Shown: positions 29,841-42,800 of the stretch, piece by piece
Numbering within the stretch: the stretch's first letter is position 1
How the letters are laid out: each line of letters starts with the position of its first letter
Source of the DNA: a virus
Direction: 5' to 3' (one strand)
IMG/VR virus record: IMGVR_UViG_3300025585_000054
Span: 1-55,308 of that record
DNA: 55,308 nucleotides
Position numbers and translations under genes: made by a program
The notes under the pieces: generated by a model
Told to the model about the DNA's origin: nothing
Database searches by the model: none
Seen by the model: only the letters and a program-made list of their open reading frames with translations

Positions 29841-32800
29841 TAGGATACCTTCCTAAGTGTCATCTTTTGCTCAATACCACCGTTATACGACATATTTATT
29901 GACATAATCCAATACTCACCATTTAAAATAGATAATCTATCAAATGTATTGATTTTTATTCTATCACCAAGCTGCAGATGAGGCAAGCCAATGGTGCTCA
30001 CTTCTAAAATTGGCACCGGCAGAGCATATTTTTGCAACAAATATTGAGCTAAATCTTTAGCATATTGAGCATCTTGAATGAGCGGATTGTCGATCTCTAG
30101 CACTTTTTCACCGTATCGACGGATATTATCCTTATAGTTTTCTGAAATTTCTACAATATTTTGTTTATTTTTCTGCTGATTAGACATAACAATACCGGCA
30201 ACACGGAAATAGTTGTCAAGTTTAGTCACAGGATTGTTGCCTTCGAGAACAACATATTTATTGGACGGAACGACACTATCTGAAGGGTAAAGTCTAATGT
30301 ATCCGTTCAGGCCATTGAATCTCCAGTTTGAAGCTACAACAGTATCGTCAAAAATAATACCGGTAATAAATGGATAACTAACAAAGTATACTGGTGAGGA
30401 CCCCCATTCTAAACTAAATTCTCGGGCTTCACCGACTTTGGCGCCAGCTACGTGACTTTGAGCAATGCTACCCCAATATCCACGTTCTAGGTCATATAAA
30501 GTATTTCCAGTACTTTTCTTATATCTAATGAATTCGTTATCTATCTTTACAATTCCGCTATCAGGCCAGAGCGGTTCATATATACCTGCTGGATTTAAAG
30601 TAAGCGATAGTGAGATAGAATCAGTAGATGTAGCACTTAAATTAGAGGCCAACGTACATATAGCTAATGACGTATTGCCTTCTGCCGCCCAAATACCTGT
30701 TTTTGCAATCGTTGTAGAAAGTGGTGGATAAACTTTTACTATGACTTTGTTAACTTGCAATTCTACCGTTTGAGAACCAGAAACTATAGCGGCAGTTGAA
30801 TCTGTAGCGCCGCCATACTGCCCATATGAGGAAGTACCCGCTACTGGATAAAGACCTGGGTATGTCCTGAGTCCTCCGGTAATACCATATGTCACGCTTG
30901 ACCCAATAGAAATTAAATTACCATCATTAATTTCATACTGGACATCGGAGTGTTGCGAGTCTATAACGTCGTCATATGATCTACCATGCTCGTACACAAA
31001 ATTGTCATTTTCATCAAAATAGAACATTCCAATATCTGCAGTTGCAATCTTTAACATCTCGGCCCAGTAAGAATCCCCAGCGGCACCAATACTGCTGTAT
31101 ACATACTGGTAAAGGCTGATGCCACGTTTGTAGTGATTTAAAACTGTAGATAAATTTAGTTCATAGTTATAGATAGCTATATTAGAAATAGATCCTATTA
31201 AAGCATTAGATGTGGTTAAACCATGTCCGCCAATAATAGTTTTAACATAATTCTCTACAAGCGCAGCAATAGCTGTTGCCCATGTGTACTGAGCATACGC
31301 TGCTCCATTAACATAGATGGTTAATATATAATTGCTTCCCAAAACTTTTACTGTCGTTGCAACATGATACCAAGTATTTGATGTCAGCGTAGATCGTAAA
31401 CCAGTAGGTATAATGCTATATGGAGGATTATTATCAAAACGATAAATTTCAAATTTTAAGACGCCATCTGAATCTAGAAATATTCTCCACGTACCGCCTG
31501 TCACTGTTGATCCAAAGTTTTCTCTTGAAAAGAGATATTGTTTATGCGATACGTTACTGGACTTAAACCAAAACTCTACAGTGAACGAATTAAGGATGTC
31601 GGCCCGCATCGGACAGTCATCCATGTGATTAATATAACCCAAATTTTTGACAGTTGATGTTGTATTATTTAAAGTAATAGATTTTTCTATTTCTGAAGAA
31701 ATGGGGCTGCCAGTATTGTAAGTAATATAATTAGAAACATCTTTTTCATCGTAATTTGGCGATGCCCCCAGACGTAAAGATGCATAGTGATTACCTGCAT
31801 GATCTTTGAGTGCCATTGCCCCTGTTGAATACCACATGGCTTGACTTAGAGGTGAATTGCTAGTATTGGAAGTATAAGCAAATAAATAATTACCTTCTTT
31901 TGTTACATTCGGAACAATATTTTCTTTTCTTCTTCCAGATGCAGTATATGCATAGCCATCTTGACTTAAATCTTCGTAGGCATAAAATTTACCTTGATTT
32001 AAAGGCCAATGGCATAATAATCTACCCGTATTTTCATAAGAAACATTTTGATCATCGTAACCAGCTTTAATGTAATGTTTATATATAGACTCAATTGATA
32101 AAGCTCTTTTGTAAATAGCTACATGTGCTAAAACAGAGTTTAAGTTAGCTGGAGTAGATGGGGTATTCCCGATACGAAGTGTGGCATCTAAGTTAGATAA
32201 GGCATAAGCGCCCGTAGCAAGGAAAGTTTGATTAGAAGCTTGACCGTTAACAAAGATTTGAAGTCTGGCTCCGGATGCCACGATCACGATGTGCGACCAT
32301 TGTGATAATGAAATGGCATTATTGCTAGTTAAAGTGGTTATTACCGCTGCGCTAGTATTTAGAACATCAAACTGTATTTTTAAATCTGTAGTTAAATATG
32401 CTGCCCATTCTTGATTCAGTCCCGTAGATTCGAACTTAGAGACAATGCAACGCCGAGCTAAAGGGGCAGCCAGTGGTTTAATCCAAAACTCCAAACTGAA
32501 ATTAGCTTCAGTGCTTAACGAGCTTGAAAAAAGACTAAAATCATATTGCGATGCTACTGGGTTAGTTGCATTGAGAGTACTTGACGTTCCTTCAAAGGGG
32601 GTGATCGTAGTATTAGAGACATTAATAACTCCAGTAGAGTTGAAGTGCAAAGCCCTACTACTGTCTTCATTCTTAATGGGACCTTCGTAAGATGTAATGC
32701 CGGTCCCCGCCTGCGTTCCATTGCGGTCAAAGCCGGAAATGTCTCGAATAAAAGTGCCATTATGTAAGCTAGAATTTCTGATATCTAATGGCCAATAACC

Positions 32801-35800
32801 ACAAGGATTGTCCGATAAAATCAAATTTTTATAGACATAGTTACTATAAGCATTAATTTTTTGTTGATTAAATGGTTTATTCATACCATCTATAATTTGA
32901 GCTTGCGTTCGCGTCGTGGCCCAAATTTTAATTTCTCGTAAATGACCAATAAAAATAGAAGATGTTTTATTTAATGTATGTGGCCCCGTTGCGACATTAG
33001 ATGCAATACCACCAGCATTAAAGCCAGCTCCAATGAGCATCTGCCCAGAAGGCCTAAACGGCTGAAAGGTGAAGCCAGCTAACTGCGCTGCGACACCTGT
33101 GCTGCCATCAATATAATATTGAACTCCAACTCCGCTACCGGCACTGCTAAGAGCGGGATCGACTACAATAGCAATATGATGCCAGATATTATCATCAATA
33201 GCACTATCCGAGAAAAAGCCGGTGCTTGCATCGGATGGCTCAGCCTGTCCGGGTGCGAAGTTTTGAATCTTAGTTACAAGTCTTCCGTCGCTACCAATGC
33301 TAACTCTAAATTCATTTGCAAATCTTTTAGTAGCATAGTTTAAAATTGTCTTGTTGCGAGCATCTGATCCGCATTTAATCCAGAACTCTACAGTACACTC
33401 AGATGCAGGAAAGTCGTAGAATGTTCTGGGGAGCACTTTCTTCGACGCAACAGTGGTATTCTTCTGCGTACCCGAAACGGACCCGTCCCCAGCACCACCT
33501 GCCCAGAGATCACCAAATGGGTGGCTATACAGGTAAGTAGAGCCGTTAAAATATAGGCTTTTTTGCTGCATCGACGTTTCATTTAGGCGCCAAAAAACGG
33601 CTGGTTTGTCTGCGAGTACTGTACTGACATAGTTTTTGTCTATATCTAACTTAGATAAGGGGACACCAGAGCGTAGAGCTAAATCGCTGATAGCCTCGCT
33701 TGCAGTTATATCTGAAGCTAAATAGCCATCAACCACAGTAGCATCTTGCATTTTAGCACTAAAGTCACGACAGGAGACTGATACAGTCATGTTATCACTG
33801 TCTATAGACCAATTATCGGAATAAAAATATCCTTGATCTAATAATTCAATGCCGGATGATGTGTGGTAATTATATCCGATCTTAAATTTTATTCCTGGCG
33901 TAATGGTTCCGTAGTATGAACTACCGGTGTTATCTGGGTTTAACTCAAGATCAGTATTATCCAGTACTATATTGCATGTATTTGCACCGGTTGCGCCCAA
34001 TGGCACAGAAGAATCAAAATTTTCTCTGTTCTTAGAGATTTCTAGACTAACTACTCTTGCGGAAATATCTTCTATCCACCTAGGAGCGAACTCCTGAACT
34101 CTAGCTACGTCATAAGGATATAGTGTGGAGTTAATTGTTAACTCTATAGCATCGATATGTTTAGTTTGTCCGATACTATATATATAGCTAGAGTTACTTA
34201 AGTTAAAGTTTACTGATGTCCAAGTCCCAGTATCAGCGTCTCGGAATCTAAAGCTTCCTGCCTTAATACGACCATATTTAGTCGAGGAATATAAATCTAT
34301 ATAGTTAGCATAGATAGGATCAAATGATAAGTATATTTTTTGAGGCACGGTAAAATTACCTGATGCGTCAGATTTAACTTTAGACCACCAACCATACTCA
34401 TAATCGGTAAAAGCTAAAGTCTCTTCTCGCTCGGAAACATAATAATTTCCATTGGCTGTTATTACATCTCCATTTTCATCTAAGGCATCGAGAACAGCCC
34501 AAGTAATAGTATGTTCATCTTGACCGTTTATTACTTGAAGAGGGTCATAAAACTTATTAACACCTTTAAAGTTATTTGCACTTACCACTGATTGATAAGC
34601 TGTAGACCATGCGGTCAAATCAGCGTTTACATTAGATATTGATAATTCTGAAATGTAACATTTACTTAAACCTTCATTTGACTGCCTACCTCCAATAAAG
34701 AGTTTCCATTGACTATTAGTATTCATCGTTGGAGTCGCAGTAACACTAGTGGCGACAGTAGACGTATTACCGTTGATCATTATAACGGCATTATTTAATG
34801 AGTTTACAGAAAAAACAAAATGCACCCATTGATTACGTGGAATATTATTAAAAGTAACAGGCTGAACTACTGTTCCATTGTAGATAGAACCGCTAAGATC
34901 GACGGCCCCATTGGTTTGCCTTCTGAGGGTGACGTACCAGCTTCCATTTGATGTTGTCGCAGTGGTATGAAACTCCCCGCTGGGGGTTCCGAGTGCAGCT
35001 ATCATTTCGATGCTCTCGGTGCTCACTACCTTATCTTCAACATAGATCCATCCAGCCACCGTAACCTTAGCTGTACCATCGAAGACCGGAGTTCCAGTCG
35101 CTGAATTATCTGAAGTTAAATATTGATAATTGATAATTGATGTACCATTATTAAAATAATAACTAGCTGAGTCTTTGCGTCCGATGAATGGCGTCCCCAA
35201 AGCACCATTGATTTGAGGGCGGAAGTCAATACCCGCAAAAGCAGTCGGCGTACCACTAGGATTGTAGATAAATGGATTTCTGCCTTTACCGGAGTAATCT
35301 TTAACGTGAGCATGATTATAACCGGGGGACCTCAAGGCTGTGCCGATATTTAATGACCCGGTTCTCCAGCGTTGTTTAATATCTTCTAAATTGAGAGCAT
35401 TGTTGTAAATAGCAATTTCATCAATATTGCCAATAAATTTAGTATTAATGCTAGTGTCTATCCCGGGAACTGCCGTCCAATCAAAATAACGTGCGCCAAC
35501 ATATAAAGAACCGGATGTAGTATCCATAAGAGTGCCATTTAAGACATTGTTTGATCCGACTAATTGATTATTAACGTATAAAGATAAAGTCTTGCCATCA
35601 AATACAGCTACAATATGATACCACTGATTCACTACTAAGCTATTGGGTGATTTAACATCCACATATACATTTGATCTATTTTCTAATGGTTTCCAATATC
35701 CTGTATTGCTATTATATATAATAAACTTAGGATTGCCAGAATCTAAGTTTAATGTCCATTCTGGAATGCTTGATGACAATTGAATTTCGCCAGTTTCCAC

Positions 35801-36382
35801 CGAGCGTAAATAGCCTTTAGAATCTTTATATATAATAAAATTGCCATCTACCATATTAATAGTAGTTGGTTTAATCCAGCACTCAACAGAAAAAGAAGGA
35901 TTGTCAATAATCGACCATCTATTTTGAGTATCTTTCTGTGAGGAAACAGCATATCCAGCATTGCCCGGCATATATAAGCTAGTAGATAAATTGCCAGCAT
36001 TGTCTTGCACTACACCTGTCTGGCCGAACGTGAAGTCTGTACCCGAAACTCCCTTAACGTAGAGATTATTATATCCAGATTCATCTTGCACAGAATAAAT
36101 ATTTGATGATACTGCTAATGTATTAGCAGCATTATTCATTCTCCAGTGTGTAACCGGTTTTGGTCCGGTATACATACCATCAATGACATCAAATGATTCA
36201 TTAAACCGTGTATAAAAAACTGGATTTTGTTGAGTAATAAATGTCACATAATCGTCTGACGATGAGTAAGCTTTTACATTAGTCAATGAGCGACCATTGA
36301 CCCACTCCGCTTCTACAGAGGGCTCAACTACTTGAGCACTATTTTTTAAGGTTGTATCCAATGAAGCCGTAATATTCTGCAT
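29840..36382 (-). CDS. Giant tail-tip protein with five LamG-like domains
   Basis: A 2,180-residue protein. Concanavalin-like (LamG) domains recur about five times: around residues 150-345, 430-600, 935-1170, 1190-1430 and 1440-1745. Each has a signature such as FSVECWIKP, then W-Y/x-H-I/V-x-x-V, N/DG-Q, and a final I-x-x-I-A-I-Y-N-x-x-L. Between them (about 610-900) is a region with the hub-like sequence CNIVLDNTDLELNPD and YFYSDNWSIDSDNMTVSVSC, typical of tail hub or baseplate proteins. A final about 430 residues resemble a gp27/hub-like segment. The domains probably bind glycans on the host surface. AAGGAG precedes the ATG. Confidence 0.85.
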   Translation of the reverse strand: MQNITASLDTTLKNSAQVVEPSVEAEWVNGRSLTNVKAYSSSDDYVTFITQQNPVFYTRFNESFDVIDGMYTGPKPVTHWRMNNAANTLAVSSNIYSVQDESGYNNLYVKGVSGTDFTFGQTGVVQDNAGNLSTSLYMPGNAGYAVSSQKDTQNRWSIIDNPSFSVECWIKPTTINMVDGNFIIYKDSKGYLRSVETGEIQLSSSIPEWTLNLDSGNPKFIIYNSNTGYWKPLENRSNVYVDVKSPNSLVVNQWYHIVAVFDGKTLSLYVNNQLVGSNNVLNGTLMDTTSGSLYVGARYFDWTAVPGIDTSINTKFIGNIDEIAIYNNALNLEDIKQRWRTGSLNIGTALRSPGYNHAHVKDYSGKGRNPFIYNPSGTPTAFAGIDFRPQINGALGTPFIGRKDSASYYFNNGTSIINYQYLTSDNSATGTPVFDGTAKVTVAGWIYVEDKVVSTESIEMIAALGTPSGEFHTTATTSNGSWYVTLRRQTNGAVDLSGSIYNGTVVQPVTFNNIPRNQWVHFVFSVNSLNNAVIMINGNTSTVATSVTATPTMNTNSQWKLFIGGRQSNEGLSKCYISELSISNVNADLTAWSTAYQSVVSANNFKGVNKFYDPLQVINGQDEHTITWAVLDALDENGDVITANGNYYVSEREETLAFTDYEYGWWSKVKSDASGNFTVPQKIYLSFDPIYANYIDLYSSTKYGRIKAGSFRFRDADTGTWTSVNFNLSNSSYIYSIGQTKHIDAIELTINSTLYPYDVARVQEFAPRWIEDISARVVSLEISKNRENFDSSVPLGATGANTCNIVLDNTDLELNPDNTGSSYYGTITPGIKFKIGYNYHTSSGIELLDQGYFYSDNWSIDSDNMTVSVSCRDFSAKMQDATVVDGYLASDITASEAISDLALRSGVPLSKLDIDKNYVSTVLADKPAVFWRLNETSMQQKSLYFNGSTYLYSHPFGDLWAGGAGDGSVSGTQKNTTVASKKVLPRTFYDFPASECTVEFWIKCGSDARNKTILNYATKRFANEFRVSIGSDGRLVTKIQNFAPGQAEPSDASTGFFSDSAIDDNIWHHIAIVVDPALSSAGSGVGVQYYIDGSTGVAAQLAGFTFQPFRPSGQMLIGAGFNAGGIASNVATGPHTLNKTSSIFIGHLREIKIWATTRTQAQIIDGMNKPFNQQKINAYSNYVYKNLILSDNPCGYWPLDIRNSSLHNGTFIRDISGFDRNGTQAGTGITSYEGPIKNEDSSRALHFNSTGVINVSNTTITPFEGTSSTLNATNPVASQYDFSLFSSSLSTEANFSLEFWIKPLAAPLARRCIVSKFESTGLNQEWAAYLTTDLKIQFDVLNTSAAVITTLTSNNAISLSQWSHIVIVASGARLQIFVNGQASNQTFLATGAYALSNLDATLRIGNTPSTPANLNSVLAHVAIYKRALSIESIYKHYIKAGYDDQNVSYENTGRLLCHWPLNQGKFYAYEDLSQDGYAYTASGRRKENIVPNVTKEGNYLFAYTSNTSNSPLSQAMWYSTGAMALKDHAGNHYASLRLGASPNYDEKDVSNYITYNTGSPISSEIEKSITLNNTTSTVKNLGYINHMDDCPMRADILNSFTVEFWFKSSNVSHKQYLFSRENFGSTVTGGTWRIFLDSDGVLKFEIYRFDNNPPYSIIPTGLRSTLTSNTWYHVATTVKVLGSNYILTIYVNGAAYAQYTWATAIAALVENYVKTIIGGHGLTTSNALIGSISNIAIYNYELNLSTVLNHYKRGISLYQYVYSSIGAAGDSYWAEMLKIATADIGMFYFDENDNFVYEHGRSYDDVIDSQHSDVQYEINDGNLISIGSSVTYGITGGLRTYPGLYPVAGTSSYGQYGGATDSTAAIVSGSQTVELQVNKVIVKVYPPLSTTIAKTGIWAAEGNTSLAICTLASNLSATSTDSISLSLTLNPAGIYEPLWPDSGIVKIDNEFIRYKKSTGNTLYDLERGYWGSIAQSHVAGAKVGEAREFSLEWGSSPVYFVSYPFITGIIFDDTVVASNWRFNGLNGYIRLYPSDSVVPSNKYVVLEGNNPVTKLDNYFRVAGIVMSNQQKNKQNIVEISENYKDNIRRYGEKVLEIDNPLIQDAQYAKDLAQYLLQKYALPVPILEVSTIGLPHLQLGDRIKINTFDRLSILNGEYWIMSINMSYNGGIEQKMTLRKVS

Positions 36383-36807
36383 TATTGCTCCTTAAGATCC
36401 AGCTTAACTTCATACCAAATATTATTGCTAATATAATCTCTACGAATAATATCTTCACTATAACTCTCTACCCAAACTGTGTAGGATGTAGTCTGACCTA
36501 CTGGGCTACCGGAAGCGGTACGTTGCAGGCTTAAAGTTAAAGGGCCGCCAATATAGTCGGTTAATTCTTTGATTTTATCGCGTGCATACTTTCCATCATA
36601 CGTCTTCAAGTGAGAGCTAGGCAAGAAAGTCCATGATAAGCTAAAGCTATACTTAACAGCCATAAAATATTTTTTTACTATTCCGTTGGATAGCGTTACA
36701 GGAACCGACCTTTCATCCCGAGCCATCGAGAATGTCCTTCCCTGATCGGTCAGGGGGAACGCCGTTCCTCCAAATTCTCCTAATGTTACAAAATTGTTAA
36801 GAGCCAT
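36382..36807 (-). CDS. Distal-tail-like protein
   Basis: A 141-residue beta-rich protein directly after the tape measure: GEFGGTAFPLTDQGRTFSMA starts a strand and loop series, and VKYSFSLSWTFLPSS then VWVESYSEDIIRRDYI continues it. Position and size (between tape measure and tail hub) match Dit-like or minor tail proteins that join the tube to the tip. No carbohydrate-binding module is evident. The ribosome site is weak (GGTAG). Confidence 0.7.
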   Translation of the reverse strand: MALNNFVTLGEFGGTAFPLTDQGRTFSMARDERSVPVTLSNGIVKKYFMAVKYSFSLSWTFLPSSHLKTYDGKYARDKIKELTDYIGGPLTLSLQRTASGSPVGQTTSYTVWVESYSEDIIRRDYISNNIWYEVKLDLKEQ

Positions 36808-39800
36808 TAAATTCTACCGGTCCTGTATGCATTGTCTTGATAGGAAGTAACTTTCCTATTCATTGTACCATAAGAACGTTGTTTGTTGGGGGCAACTTTG
36901 ACACCATATTCTGCCATCATTGATTCGAACCACTGAGGTTGACCGATGAAGTTGTCTACATAGATCGTGACACCGCCGGATTCTTCGCCACCCATGTAAG
37001 GGGCACATTCCTTCAAGGCTGACACCATTGCCGTCTTCATGCTGCCTTCGAATCTACCCATAGAAGCAGCAGCAGGCTGGAAGCTATTGGCAAAGTTCTT
37101 GAGGCCATTGGGGAGGGGGATGACAGCTTCGTCGTATCGACCTTCACCGATGTTGGCCATGATGCCACCCGGACGACTCTTTACGATACCGCCAGTAGCA
37201 AGACCGGGAATCGGGCTGCCCAAGTAGCTCTCCAGCATGGAGACATTTGGACCATTATTTGGTCTACCGATTCCAAGATCTAAGAACTTCACATAAGCTC
37301 TAACACCGGCGGTAAGAGATTTAAAGATTTTGTCAATATCAATTAAAAATCGGGGAGTCTTAAAGCGAATCTCTGTTCCAAAAATTTCATTGAGTCGTTG
37401 CTCAATGCCCGATCTAATTCCGCCAGTCGTGACATCGAAATCGATATAGATTTTTCCTTTGCGTTGTACGTTGAGTAAAGGTCGCAATAGTGTCTCAAAA
37501 GACTCTTTAAGAACAGCAACAACTTTTTCATTTAATATACCGGCAGCAATACCTAAGGTAATAGGCTGACCTACTTCACGACCGAAGCGACGAGACGGAG
37601 ATGCAATTTCATTATCTTTTTTGACAGCAGTATTGGCTTTATCTACGCTGGCTTTTAAGTTATCACCCATCTGCTTAGTAGCTTTAGTGTCTTTTGCCCC
37701 CTCAGCGATACCTGCAGCTAAATCAGATCCTGTCTTTTTTGCCTTTTGCTTCATTTTTTCATCGTAGATTCTGGTGGGATTGAAAAGATTTTTTATGTCA
37801 TCTACAAAGTTACCTAAAAATCCTTTATCTGTTTTTCCAGGACCAAGCTTCGATTTATCTACAGGATTTAATCTAAAGAATTCTCTATCTTGCGCTTGAA
37901 TAAGATCTACTTTACTTTGCGCTATTTCTTCTTTAGCTTTCTCTATAGCATTACGATACAAACCTTTAACAGGTTTTTTGCCTTGAGCACGCATGTCTTC
38001 TTCATATTTTCTTTTTTGAGCACGCACTTTTTCTAGATTTGCTCTAGCAGTTTCAATGGCATCTTTTTTTGCTCCAATTGATTTACGACCCATTCTTCTT
38101 TCGGCTGGCGTAACCGTATCTGGTGTTTCCTCAATAAAATTATAAATACTAGCTTCTTTCATTCTGTTAAAGAATTCTTCAGTGGTTCCGCCTTGCCTCA
38201 TAAAAGCATCATAATTTTGTCTTAATTTCAGATCACCCTTAGTGACCGGCATCGTGATGCGACGATTAGTTCTATCAATAAATGCCTGACGTTTCTTAGC
38301 CGCCTCCTGCAGTCTTGCATTGTCGCGATCCTTAACTGACTGATACATCATGTCTTTAGCGGCCATAGGGGTTCCAGCAGGAGTTAATGGCGCCGGAGTA
38401 GCGTTAAGAACTAATCTTTGATAGTGAGCAAAAGTTCCTTGATCAGATAGGTATCGCTTTTCTTCCGGGGTGAAATTGGCCCACTTAGATGCCATATCTG
38501 AAGCTTTCCCAGAAAGCATATCGGCTAGCTTGTAGCGAACAGAGTCTTTTACTTTTGGCTTAGAGGGACCGACAGCAGCCCCGTCTGGTGTCCTTCCTCC
38601 GCCTTCTGGGTATGCACCGCCTCCGTCTTCTTCTCCAGCATCGACGCCTGCGATGGCTCCAGAGACGGCACCAGCGGCGTCTTGAGCGGCCTTAATAAGG
38701 TTTTGCAGAGGGACGCCCGACATTCTAGAGATCCAGCCTAAGACAGCAGTATCAACCCACTCACCATTCCAAAAACCTGAAGCCAAAATTTCCATCTTGG
38801 CATTATCCGAAGCTGTCTTGAATACCTGCATCCCATCCATAAAGCTGCCGGTAATCATGGGCATACCATATGCTGCGATTGTATTGTTAATTTGATCCAT
38901 CATGGCACGCCACTCGGCATCTGTTCTTGGTGTATATTGAGTAATTAAGTCAATTTGCTTCTTCAGGTTTTCTTCCTGCACCTTCCGCAATTCTTCTGCG
39001 GCAGACTTGGCCTCCTGAATTTGCTGTCGTTGAATATCTCGTTGCTTCTTGAGCAGATCACGGGCTCTCGCGCTATCCAGATCTGCAATCGCCTTATTGT
39101 TTGCAGTGTTAGTTTGACTAAACTCCAGATCTAACATTCGGGCGTCATCAATACGCCCTTCATATACAGCAAGAGCACGATTACGAACATAGTTCTGCTG
39201 ATCCAGCGAACGCTTGTTCAGGGCGTCGCGACGGCTCTGCAGGTATTCCTGAGTTGCCAGAAGCTCTTCTTCTTTCTTCTCTAGGTCATCAATAGCCTTA
39301 ATTTGATCGTCGTAAACCTTGAGTCTATCTTCCCAAATTTTATTAAAAGATTTATCTAGTGTATTTTTTAATTCATTAATAGTTTCCTCAAGTTTAGATT
39401 TTAATGTACTCAAGAAATTATCCCATATGCTAGCCATTTTATCTGCTGTACCTTGGGTGGCATCGGTATTTTGATCTTCATCACTTGGGATATCTGCTTC
39501 ATCACCTTTAGTTACTTGACTAGTTCTTCTGCGCGATCTGGCATCGTAGTCATTTTCACCAAAAAATGTTGGTTTAATTTCTACTTCTGCTTGAATCCCA
39601 CCAATTTTAGTATCAATCCAGTTCTTTAAGCTTTTTTCTAGATTAAAACTTTGAGCGAAGTTTTGAATTCTTTTTTGAATACCCTTAGCTCCAAAAATAC
39701 CGGCAATACCACTTGCTAATTTAGCTATACTTCTAAACATCATTGAAATGACAGCTAAAAATGGCCGCATTGCACTAATGACAAATTTAAAAAAGGAAGC

Positions 39801-42800
39801 AAAAGCAAGTCGCAGATATTGCACAGCATTACTAGCATCTCCAGTAAATAGAGCAGCTACTGCTTTAATAATATTGATAATCACACCCATCTGGCCAGTA
39901 ACCAGATCTGCAATCCACCTAAAGACTGGTGCCAAGGCAGTTATAGCTTTAGCTATCACAATCACTAATTTAGAGAAAATAGTAATAATGCCACCAATTA
40001 CGACACCAATTGACTCCCATATACTCTTGTTATCAGCAGCCGCTTTATTACTCTCTGAGGAGAGGCTGCCGAAGGCGTCCGTAAAGATTTTGCCCACACC
40101 TTTAAACGCATTTAGTAATTGCTCCCAAGCTTTTTTGATCGCATCAATACCGGGCTTCAAACCCTTGTAGACCTCATCCCAATTTTTGATAATCCCAAAA
40201 ATGGCGACGCCAACTGCTATTATCAATGGAAGGAAAACTGTAAATTGACCAAATATAGTACCCATGCTAGCTAGCGGCTTCAGAATTCCAAGAACCCCCT
40301 TGGCACCGCCGGTAAATAAATTAGCAAAGCCCCCCATAGCCCCCTTGGCACCACCTTTAATTGTGCTCTTCACGCCAACAGTTTTTACTGCCGTGCCTAA
40401 AGATTTAGTGCCCGTTTCACGAGCAAAGCCTGAAGTTGCTGCGTCTATTGTAGAAGACATAAGCGATGAAACATTGGCACTTACTTTACTTAATTTTCCT
40501 GCCACGGACTTAGCAGCCTTGCTGCCTCGCATGACACGAACACTTTTTCCTTTTTCGTCCTCAACGACCTGAGTGACCATTGCCCTGAATGGCGACGCTA
40601 GCGCACCAAAAATTTGCGTATATCCCTTAGCCATTCCACGCAGCGGTGACATCATTGTTCTTCTAACTGCTGGCTGCATAGCCTTAGTTGTTGCTTTTAT
40701 TCTAGTCCCCGGCATAAAAGATGGATCAGCAATTAAGGCTTCTAATTGCCTTCCGACAGGTCCGGTAATCGTAGCCTCTGCGCCCTGCCCTAGTGCCCTA
40801 CCAGAAATTACTCTTTTGAGTTGACCACGGAGTTTACCTCTTGCCAACGTGGTAGTTGGTGCAATCATTTCCGGTGTTGTGGTCATAGCAGTTAAGAGCT
40901 GCTTAGCCTGAGCATTTTTTGCTGCCAGCTGTGTAAGACTACTTAAATCTCCTGCCAGAATTTTTTTAATGGATTTTTTAGTTAAAAGCCCCTGTTGTTT
41001 AAAAGCAATTAATTCTCGAATATACTGCTTTCTATGATCAGTCATATAAGCTTGTAAATCACGAGCATTTAAATCCATTGCTGATTGCACATCTGCTAGT
41101 GCCTGCGCAAACTGGACTTCAGGTCTTCCTAGGCCTGTGGGTTTAAAAACCTTAATAGTCCTAGAGCGGGGTTGATTAAAGGCAGCCCCACTAACTCGGC
41201 GGCCTGTTCCGACCCTGCTGCTTTTGCCCCTCTTTCTTCTGGGGCCTTCAGTTACCGTTTCTTCCGTATATGGAATTTCTGGTATATCCACACGCGGGGG
41301 CGTAACCCCAGCCTCCATGAGGGCTTGAATCATAGCTCTTCTATCGCCAATTGGAATACCGAGAGAGCCAGTTCCTATTTGATTAATGCTCTCTAAAGCT
41401 CTAGCAAATGGATCTTGACCTTTACGTCCAAACAGCCTGTATCCGACCGGCATACGCCCAGCGGCCGCCTGAGACGCAGCGAAGTCCGGGTCTGCTAGCA
41501 TCCGGCGCGTCACAGGAGAGGCTATTCCACTATCGGTAGCGCCAAAGAAAGATTTTATCCTTTGTCGCGTCGTCTGCAGTGCTGATGTTGTTGCTGCCCC
41601 GGCTTGCGTTGCCCCCAAAGTCTGCCTTAGCGTAGCGGCTTTTGGCGCTGCCGTTAATGGTTCGCTTAAAGGACCCTGCAAGTATTTTGCCGCACCGGCA
41701 GCCCATTTTGTAGGACCAATATTTCTTCCAAAAAGCATTTGATTACGCTGAATGCCGGAAAACGACTTAAATGGCATAGCGCCAGATGAAGCTGACCCCA
41801 TTCGCGCAGATGCAAGACGTTCTTCTGCAGCAGTTTGAGCATTCGTTGCTAGGAGGTCGGCTTTTCTAAAGCCAAATAATTTAGCAAAGAAAGATGCTAT
41901 CCTGCCTTCCTTATTCAACCAAATGAAACGATCTTCCGACATCATTATTAGACTGCCTAATTCTGCATTAAGCATTCCCATGTTATGCAACATGGTTGCT
42001 GTCGCTCCAGATAAAGTCTTGAAACCCGGAAGCAATGTAGCAATAACAGTTGTAACGATACCAGCAAATGTCTTGATGCTGCCGAACAAAACTACAATTG
42101 GACCAAGGGCTGCAATTAGACCAAGAACTGCTACTGTAGCTTGTTTAATCTGCTCACTTAGATTATCAAACCAAGTTAAAACTTTAATTAAAATATTGCT
42201 TAATCTAATTAAATAAGGAAATAAAACACGCCCGATTTCTGCACCTAGCATTTTTACAGTCTGCATTAATACCTGATATTTAATAGGATCAGACTTTAAT
42301 TTGATAGCGATTTCTTGAGCAGACAGGTCCTTAAGGCGCTTTGAAAGTTTTTCAATGTTATCTGAAGTAATCGTGGCCCAGCCATTACTCGCGATTAAAC
42401 CTCTAATAAAACCTTGCGTTAAAACCTCATCTTTTAACAGTTCTTTTCCATATTCTTGCATAATAGGAATTAATTCTTTATAAGATGCTTGTTGGATATC
42501 AATGCCCTTACTTGCCGCCATCTGCATAGCTTGGCTATTATTTTGAATAGCCATGCGAACTTGATCCATACCAGTATTAATAGACTCTACTGTTGGGACG
42601 AAAGTTTTAATTTGACGCTTAGATACCAGCTCAGAAAATACTTGAGTTGCAGCTACTTTGCCTTGAGTTTGCAGCAGATAACGATACATTTCGCTTAATT
42701 TGATTAAGCGCTCCATGCCATTGCCTATATTTTGAACACCCTGAAGTGCTCCAACCCCAAAGGCTTTGTCGAAGACCTCAGCAGCTTTTTTAGTTGGACT

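Noticed and set aside
39748-40170. Plus-strand frames of 100-140 codons inside the tape-measure gene
   Set aside because: They mirror the codon periodicity of the tape-measure gene and have no ribosome sites or domain features.
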